Positions 62,422 to 64,000 of a stretch of 64,000 bases of DNA are shown piece after piece. Numbering within the stretch: position 1 is the stretch's first letter; every line of letters starts with the position of its first letter. Origin of the DNA: Kineococcus mangrovi. Lineage in GTDB: Bacteria; Actinomycetota; Actinomycetes; Actinomycetales; Kineococcaceae. The DNA is taken from NCBI RefSeq assembly GCF_041320705.1, contig NZ_JBGGTQ010000005.1, forward strand, positions 248,001-312,000, given 5' to 3'. Below the pieces are notes generated by a model, which had not been told where the DNA came from, ran no database searches, and saw only the letters and a program-made list of their open reading frames with translations. The translations under genes and the position numbers were made by a program.

Positions 62422-62559
62422 CACCTGCAGGCGCAGGGCGGGTGGTTCTCCGCTCACGGCACCATCCGACTTTCGGCAGGAGCGCAGACCGCGACGTCGC
62501 CAGCAACCGCCGACCGCGCACCACGCAGGATGACCGTGCGCCGCGCGCACCGCGGGAAG

Positions 62560-63006
62560 CTACGCCGGCAGCGTGTAGTGAGCGGTGCGCTGCTGACCCC
62601 AGCCGAAGCGGCTCTCAGCGATCCAGTCCTGCAGGTGGTCGGCGAGGCGGGCTGCGCACAGCTGCACGTCGATGGACTGCAGCTCACCGCCCGCCCCTGT
62701 TGCGGCGTCATCGCTGGCGCCCCACGTCGGGGAGGTGAGCCAGTCCTGGAACACCTCACCGCACGCCAGGACTCGGACCCAGGTCTCGCCGCTGGACCTG
62801 TCCTGGTCCCAGTGGACGCTGATGTGCTCCAGCTCGGCGTCGGTCACCAAGGAGGTGACGACCGGATGGGCCAGCCGGTGCTTGAGCTGGCGCAGCTGCT
62901 CGTCGTCAGCGTCGGTGATGTCGCTAGGGCCAGGGCTGGTGGTGGTCGGGGAGTCGGGGCCGTAATGCAGCGTCAGCTTGCTGGTGCAGGCCGGTCCACC
63001 GCTCAT
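62560..63006 (-). CDS. Hypothetical protein
   Basis: 148 aa, soluble, acidic: LTLHYGPDSPTTTSPGPSDITDADDEQLRQLKHRLAHPVVTSLVTDAELEHISVHWDQDRSSGETW. No domain recognised. ATG 63006 follows TACGGT (63013-63018, minus strand) by 6 nt, a leaderless layout that favours a real gene. Confidence 0.55.
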   Translation of the reverse strand: MSGGPACTSKLTLHYGPDSPTTTSPGPSDITDADDEQLRQLKHRLAHPVVTSLVTDAELEHISVHWDQDRSSGETWVRVLACGEVFQDWLTSPTWGASDDAATGAGGELQSIDVQLCAARLADHLQDWIAESRFGWGQQRTAHYTLPA

Positions 63007-63189
63007 GGCTTCACCGTAAGCGGCATCGGTTGTCGCACCTCGTCACCGACGTCCTGGTCTGCGGGACGACCGGGACGTCACGTGCAGCCCGTCGTGACAG
63101 GACGATCCGTTGTGCGCCGCGAGGGAAGGAGGGCCCGTAGCGTCAGACCAGGGCCACGGGACGTGAGGTGCTGATGCCGCAGGACGGGA
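63007..63189. other. Spacer without a gene
   Basis: Apart from the -10 box of the gene at 62560-63006 (63013-63018), I see no conserved signal here. Confidence 0.4.
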
Positions 63190-63666
63190 TCAGGGGGTCG
63201 AAGAAGGCGAGGTGCTGCCCCACACCCCGACGGCGTACTCCACGTCGTCACCGGTCAGGACGTACAGCCGGGTTGGCGTACCTGGCAACTGCTCGGTCGG
63301 GTAGCTGGTGAGCGCGCCGCCGCCGACGCCGCCGCACGGCACGTTGGACTGCGCGGGCCAGACGAACCGGTCGTCACCGAGACCGATGGTCACCGATCCA
63401 CCGGTCTGCTCCTCACCGCAGTCGGCCCCCGCGCTCAGCACGGAGTAGTCGATGCCCTCAGGCAGCTCGAAGACGTGCGAGCCGGTGTGCACCTGCGTCA
63501 GCAGAGCGGTGTCGCCGTCCGGCGGGCTCACGTGCGGAGCCTGGTCGTTGGACGTCACCGGCGCGACCTCGGCGGGGGAAGGTGCGGGAGTGGTCCCGTG
63601 GAGCGAGGAACACGCTGCCGTGGCGAGCAGCACGGTCGTGATCAGTACTGCTGCGCGTCGTCGCAT
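63190..63666 (-). CDS. Lipoprotein
   Basis: 158 aa. The N-terminus RRRAAVLITTVLLATAACSS is a lipoprotein signal with lipobox LATAAC, so the Cys should be lipidated and the protein anchored outside the membrane. The rest is Thr/Ser/Gly-rich with two further Cys pairs. Function unknown. ATG 63666 has GGGAGAG about 5 nt upstream; the frame extends to 63690 without support. Confidence 0.7.
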   Translation of the reverse strand: MRRRAAVLITTVLLATAACSSLHGTTPAPSPAEVAPVTSNDQAPHVSPPDGDTALLTQVHTGSHVFELPEGIDYSVLSAGADCGEEQTGGSVTIGLGDDRFVWPAQSNVPCGGVGGGALTSYPTEQLPGTPTRLYVLTGDDVEYAVGVWGSTSPSSTP

Positions 63667-63839
63667 CGTCTCTCCCGAGGGCTGGTCCAAAGCGCCACCC
63701 TAATCACGGCCGGTCCGCGGCGGGTCGATCTGCACATCACACGCGCTCTTCGACAAGACCGCGACAGCGTGGCCATCGTCATGACCGTGACGTCGCCCGA
63801 GGTGTGCTGGGTGAGTGAGCTTGCTTGGTACCGCGGTGG

Positions 63840-64000
63840 TCAGCCGAGGTAGCCGGTCGCGGGGTTGCTGTCGGCAAGGAAGTTGGCGATGGACCGCCGC
63901 ATGTCGGCTTCGGTGATGGCCGAGCCGTTGGAGGTTCCCAGGCTGAAGCCGTAGTCAGGGTTGGGGCCGGTCAGCCAGGCGAAGTGGTAGATGCCGGGCG
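63840..64000 (-). CDS. C-terminal end of an unidentified protein (cut by window edge)
   Basis: The last ~53 codons, ending GIYHFAWLTGPNPDYGFSL, then SITEADMRRSIANFLADSNPATGYLG-like sequence with a TGA at 63840-63842. The aromatic-rich core suggests a secreted or enzymatic domain, but no family is clear. The gene continues beyond 64000. Confidence 0.6.
   Translation of the reverse strand, partial: PGIYHFAWLTGPNPDYGFSLGTSNGSAITEADMRRSIANFLADSNPATGYLG

Overview
The window is very GC-rich actinobacterial chromosome with strong third-position G/C bias, many GTG starts and 4-base GTGA overlaps between consecutive genes. MshC (mycothiol), two LLM-type oxidoreductase genes, GlgC/GlgM glycogen genes, SufR-SufBDC, DUF3090 and SCO1664-type neighbours of mshC, and a xanthorhodopsin-like pump together suggest a Kineococcus-like member of the Kineosporiaceae. 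The genus is an inference from gene content; I could run no search.

Layout. 1-5.0 kb: pentose-phosphate genes (zwf fragment, tal, tkt) divergent from ctaB. 5.3-11.8 kb: an ABC-2 exporter pair divergent from sufR-sufB-sufD-sufC-sufT; sufS and sufU are missing. 11.8-20.9 kb: ABC-F ATPase, small HTH protein, two SDRs, SURF1, DUF3099, serB, an LLM oxidoreductase and glgC. 21-24.9 kb: glgM, a TIGR01777 epimerase, and a type III polyketide synthase with an isoprenylcysteine-methyltransferase-like partner. 24.9-29.8 kb: the most striking block. A proton-pump-type rhodopsin, a Brp/Blh retinal-forming dioxygenase and a formate/nitrite-family channel form one overlapping operon, divergent from a MarR-GAF-PP2C fusion protein, with an array of inverted repeats between them. 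29.8-37.5 kb: a more accessory stretch with hypothetical genes, short repeats, an IS256-family element and a serine hydrolase interrupted by one in-frame amber codon. 37.6-49.5 kb: MFS exporter, PNPOx-type protein, APH-type kinase, ECF sigma/anti-sigma pair, lytic transglycosylase, EAL protein, ABC exporter and an LLM-MarR operon. 49.6-59.8 kb: the conserved uppP, corA, histidine phosphatase, DUF3090, SCO1664-type, mshC neighbourhood, followed by a dipeptidase with three AIM24 paralogues, DUF805 and PAC2. 59.8-64 kb: HAD phosphatase, then accessory genes (a possible MazF remnant, two GNATs, secreted and lipoproteins, one truncated at the window edge).

Regulation visible in the sequence. About twenty genes have a TANNNT-type -10 box 6-9 nt before the start codon and no Shine-Dalgarno, the signature of leaderless mRNA. 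In at least two cases (uppP and the ABC exporter), and possibly a third (corA), the leaderless start opens a tiny ORF whose stop overlaps the real start as GTGA. Operators can be proposed for sufR, rhodopsin and the LLM-MarR operon, plus an autoregulatory promoter for the ECF sigma factor. No rRNA, tRNA or CRISPR array was seen.
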